Under the pieces are notes generated by a model, which saw only the letters and a program-made list of their open reading frames with translations, had not been told where the DNA came from and did not search any database. This document shows, one piece after another, positions 6,034 to 7,960 of a DNA stretch of 7,960 nt. The position numbers and the translations under genes are program-made. Source of the stretch: Candidatus Segetimicrobium genomatis (GTDB lineage: Bacteria > Sysuimicrobiota > Sysuimicrobiia > Sysuimicrobiales > Segetimicrobiaceae); the NCBI GenBank assembly GCA_005882445.1, contig VBAN01000154.1, positions 3,823 through 11,782 on the forward strand, read 5' to 3'. Every line of letters begins with the position of its first letter. The stretch's first letter is position 1.

Positions 6034-7216
6034 CTACGGATGGGCCGGCGGCAGGTCCCGCGTGTAGACGGGTTTTTTCAGGTACTCCTCTGGGTTCATC
6101 GTCCAGAACTGCGAGACGTTCGGATAGGTGAAGATCACGGTATTCTGGGGCTCGCCGTTCACGATGTCCACCCGCCGGACATACTCGTTCTGGATCGGGT
6201 TGCCCCACTCGTCGAGGCGCACGGGCCCCCGCGGCGCGTCGGGCAGCACCACCCTGCGGACCGCGCCGACGAATGCGGCGCGGTCCGCCACGTTGCCCCG
6301 CACCGCCTCGAGGCCCTTGAGGATGAAGAGCCCGCCCGTGTACGCCGACTCTGAATAATACGACGGCACGCGGTTGTAGGTCCTCACGTACGTCCGGACG
6401 AACTCGCGGTTCGCCTCCGTCCGGAGCGCCGCGCTGTAGTGGAGCGACGTGACGATCCCTTTGGCCAGATCGCCCTCCTGGAACAGGATGTGCTCGTCCG
6501 TGAGGGTGCCGTTGCCGATCAGGGGGATCCGGCCTTCGAGCCCGAAGTCCCGGTACTGCTGGAGGAACCGCAGGGCGTCTCCTCCGCTGAAGGTCGCGTA
6601 CACGGCGTCCACATCCTTCGGGATGCGGCCGAGATACGGACTGTAGTCGGGCGCGCCGATGGGAGGCCAGAGGTGGGCCACGACCCGGCCGCCGTCCTGC
6701 TCGAAGGTGTCCTGGAACCCTTCGACGGTCTCCCAGCCGAACGCGAAATCGTACGCGACCGTGACCATCCGCGTGTACTTCAGCACCTTGGCCGCGTACT
6801 CGCCGAACGCATGGTTCGGCTGGCTGCTCGACCAGCCGGTCCGGACGATCCACGGCGTGCGCAGGCGTTGGGTGATGTCGTCCGCGGAGACGATCAGGTA
6901 CATCGCCGGGATCTTCTGCTGGTCGATGTAGTCCCGCAGGGCCAGGCCCGAATCCGCGCGCAGCGGGCCCGCCAGCAGATCCACCCGGTCCAGTTCCACC
7001 AGCTTCCTCGCCTTGGTGAGCGCCTGCGAGGGCGTCCCCTCGTCCTCGGCGAGCACCTGGATCTCCCGGCCGGCGGCCGTTGGCGGCAAACACCCCGGTC
7101 AGCGGCACGATCAGGCCGATCTTGATCGGGCCCTGCTGGGACGCCGCGGCGTTCCCCCCGACCGCCAGCAGCGCCGCCATCCCCACCGCCGCAACCAGGT
7201 GCAGGCACCGTGCCAT
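6034..7216 (-). pseudogene. ABC solute-binding protein, branched-chain amino acid / amide type, frameshifted by a short internal deletion
   Basis: The gene is in two frames. From ATG 7216 (GGAGG 8 bases upstream) comes a signal peptide (MARCLHLVAAVGMAALLAVG...AAAS) and the start of the mature protein, IKIGLIVPLTGVFAANG. This is the typical N-terminus of periplasmic receptors for branched-chain amino acids, urea, amides and aromatics. Around 7068-7078 the sequence moves to another frame at AAGREIQVLAEDEGTPSQALTKARKLVE and continues as a normal Peripla_BP_6-type protein to 6034. Family members have roughly 17-20 residues between these points (the DMxxGxxLxxxE helix), and these are missing, so a deletion of length not divisible by three is inferred. 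A 351-residue frame can be called from TTG 7089, but it lacks both signal peptide and first strand. It follows livF and would feed that transporter; the ligand is unknown. The alternative is an assembly error in the CGGC-rich patch. Confidence 0.8.
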
Positions 7217-7280
7217 GCTCCGCCCCTCCGCGCCCCCTCATCGAGAAAGGGGGGACTCTGACGGAGGCGAGTTCTCCGGG

Positions 7281-7295
7281 GGACCCACCGGGTCC
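7281..7295 (-). other. Hairpin between livF-type and solute-binding protein genes
   Basis: A perfect GGACCC / GGGTCC inverted repeat with a 3-base loop lies in the 88-bp gap (7217-7304). No T-run follows, so termination is not supported. In transporter operons such structures often separate differently expressed cistrons, but that role is inference here. Confidence 0.3.
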
Positions 7296-7304
7296 TTGAG
7301 CCGC

Positions 7305-7943
7305 CTACACTCCCAGGTACCGGTGCTTCACGGCCGCATCCGCCGAGAGCGCAGCCGGCGTCCCCCGGTACACGACCCGCCCCTTGCTCAACACGTAGAC
7401 CTCGTCGGCGATCGCCAGCGCCATCGGCAGGTTCTGCTCCACCAGCAGGATGCTGAGCCCCGCCTCCTTCAGCCGGCCGATCGAGCCGCGCAGTTCCCGC
7501 ACCAGCAGCGGGGCCAGCCCCTCCTGCTCCCCCCCGGAGAGCATGCTGCCGCGGTGCGCGTGGCGCTCCCGCAGCCGGGGATACAGCCCGAACACGCGGT
7601 CCATGGTCCACGCCCGATCTCCCGCCGCCCCGTTCGGCCTCGCCGCGACGCTCAGGTGCTCCAGCACCGTGAGCGAGGGGAAGATCCGCCGGCCCTGCGG
7701 CACGAGCCCGATGCCGAGGTGGGCGATCTGGTGGCTGGCCAGGCGCGTGATGTCCTGTCCATCGAAGAGCACCCGGCCCTGCCTCGGCCGGGCGAACCCG
7801 ATGATCGAGCGGATGAGCGTGGTCTTGCCCATCCCGTTCCGGCCGAGCAGCGCGACGGCCGTCCGCGGCCGCACCTCGAGCGAGACGCCCTGCAGCACGT
7901 ACGAGTCCCCGTAGTAGGTATGGATGTCCTCGATGTTCAGCAT
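7305..7943 (-). CDS. livF: LivF-type ABC transporter ATPase with an in-frame deletion removing Walker B
   Basis: A 212-residue protein that follows the LivF family (branched-chain amino acid and related HAAT importers) closely, where about 235 residues is usual. Walker A is GRNGMGKT (34-41), the Q-loop Q83 is in VPQGRRIFPSLTV, the signature LSGGEQ is at 135-140, and the LLVEQN switch region is at 166-171, with the family C-terminus YLGV. Directly after LSGGEQ the sequence jumps to EGLAPLLVREL. In LivF proteins about 22 residues lie between these points, including the helix after the signature and the whole Walker B strand with its catalytic Glu (LLLLDEP). Without them ATP hydrolysis should fail. 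The frame is kept, so a gene caller will not flag it. The junction is near 7521-7529, beside a run of seven C. ATG 7943 is preceded by GAAGG. A LivG gene probably lies beyond the right edge. Confidence 0.8.
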   Translation of the reverse strand: MLNIEDIHTYYGDSYVLQGVSLEVRPRTAVALLGRNGMGKTTLIRSIIGFARPRQGRVLFDGQDITRLASHQIAHLGIGLVPQGRRIFPSLTVLEHLSVAARPNGAAGDRAWTMDRVFGLYPRLRERHAHRGSMLSGGEQEGLAPLLVRELRGSIGRLKEAGLSILLVEQNLPMALAIADEVYVLSKGRVVYRGTPAALSADAAVKHRYLGV

Positions 7944-7958
7944 GGGACCTTCAGCATG
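7936..7958 (-). repeat. 9-bp direct repeat around the livF-type start codon
   Basis: CATGCTGAA (minus strand) occurs at 7958-7950 and again at 7944-7936, 14 bases apart; the second copy holds the start ATG. The first copy's ATG (7957) gives only six codons before a TGA inside the second copy. It probably marks the end of an upstream cistron and a small duplication. Confidence 0.35.
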
Positions 7959-7960
7959 AT

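Noticed and set aside
7281..7295. Intrinsic terminator after the livF-type gene
   Set aside because: The hairpin is good, but no T-run follows on the minus strand; kept only as an unspecified hairpin.

Overview
This is a GC-rich bacterial window with tightly packed genes. It looks like an accessory catabolic and transport region from a free-living, probably soil or subsurface organism whose genome carries many ABC-type solute-binding proteins. Starts include ATG, GTG and TTG. Uncultured high-GC groups such as Rokubacteria-like or CSP1-3-like lineages, or a proteobacterium, would all fit, but nothing here fixes the phylum. I see no tRNA, rRNA, CRISPR array, insertion sequence or phage gene.

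Layout. (a) 1-713, minus strand: a cupin gene (294-713) followed 31 bp later by the start of an NMT1/SsuA-type ABC solute-binding protein (1-262) that runs off the left edge. (b) 714-876: a divergent intergenic region, the only real candidate for a two-way control region. (c) 877-1782, plus strand: a beta-hydroxyacid dehydrogenase of the 3-hydroxyisobutyrate / tartronate-semialdehyde reductase family, which meets the next gene tail to tail with a 4-bp overlap. (d) 1779-7943, minus strand: a co-directional run read from right to left. It encodes a LivF-type ABC ATPase, a branched-chain-amino-acid/amide-type solute-binding protein, an isochorismatase-family amidohydrolase, two zinc-type alcohol dehydrogenases and a cyclic-amide hydrolase of the dihydroorotase/allantoinase/hydantoinase superfamily. 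Junctions in the enzyme part are tight: 16 bp between isochorismatase and the first dehydrogenase, and a 4-bp GTGA overlap between the second dehydrogenase and the amidohydrolase.

How they may work together (inference). An imported cyclic amide or ureide could be ring-opened by the amidohydrolase, the resulting carbamoyl or amide product hydrolysed by the isochorismatase-family enzyme, and the carbon skeleton handled by the alcohol dehydrogenases and the divergent hydroxyacid dehydrogenase. The substrate cannot be read from the sequence.

The most notable feature is damage in the transporter half. The LivF-type ATPase lacks, in frame, about 22 residues between its signature motif and D-loop, including the whole Walker B motif. 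The neighbouring solute-binding protein has lost about 17-20 residues near its N-terminus with a frameshift. Either the transporter of this strain is decaying or the assembly lost two short segments. The second dehydrogenase lacks the usual catalytic-zinc cysteine, and the amidohydrolase lacks the two residues that bind dihydroorotate, so both probably differ from their family textbook roles.
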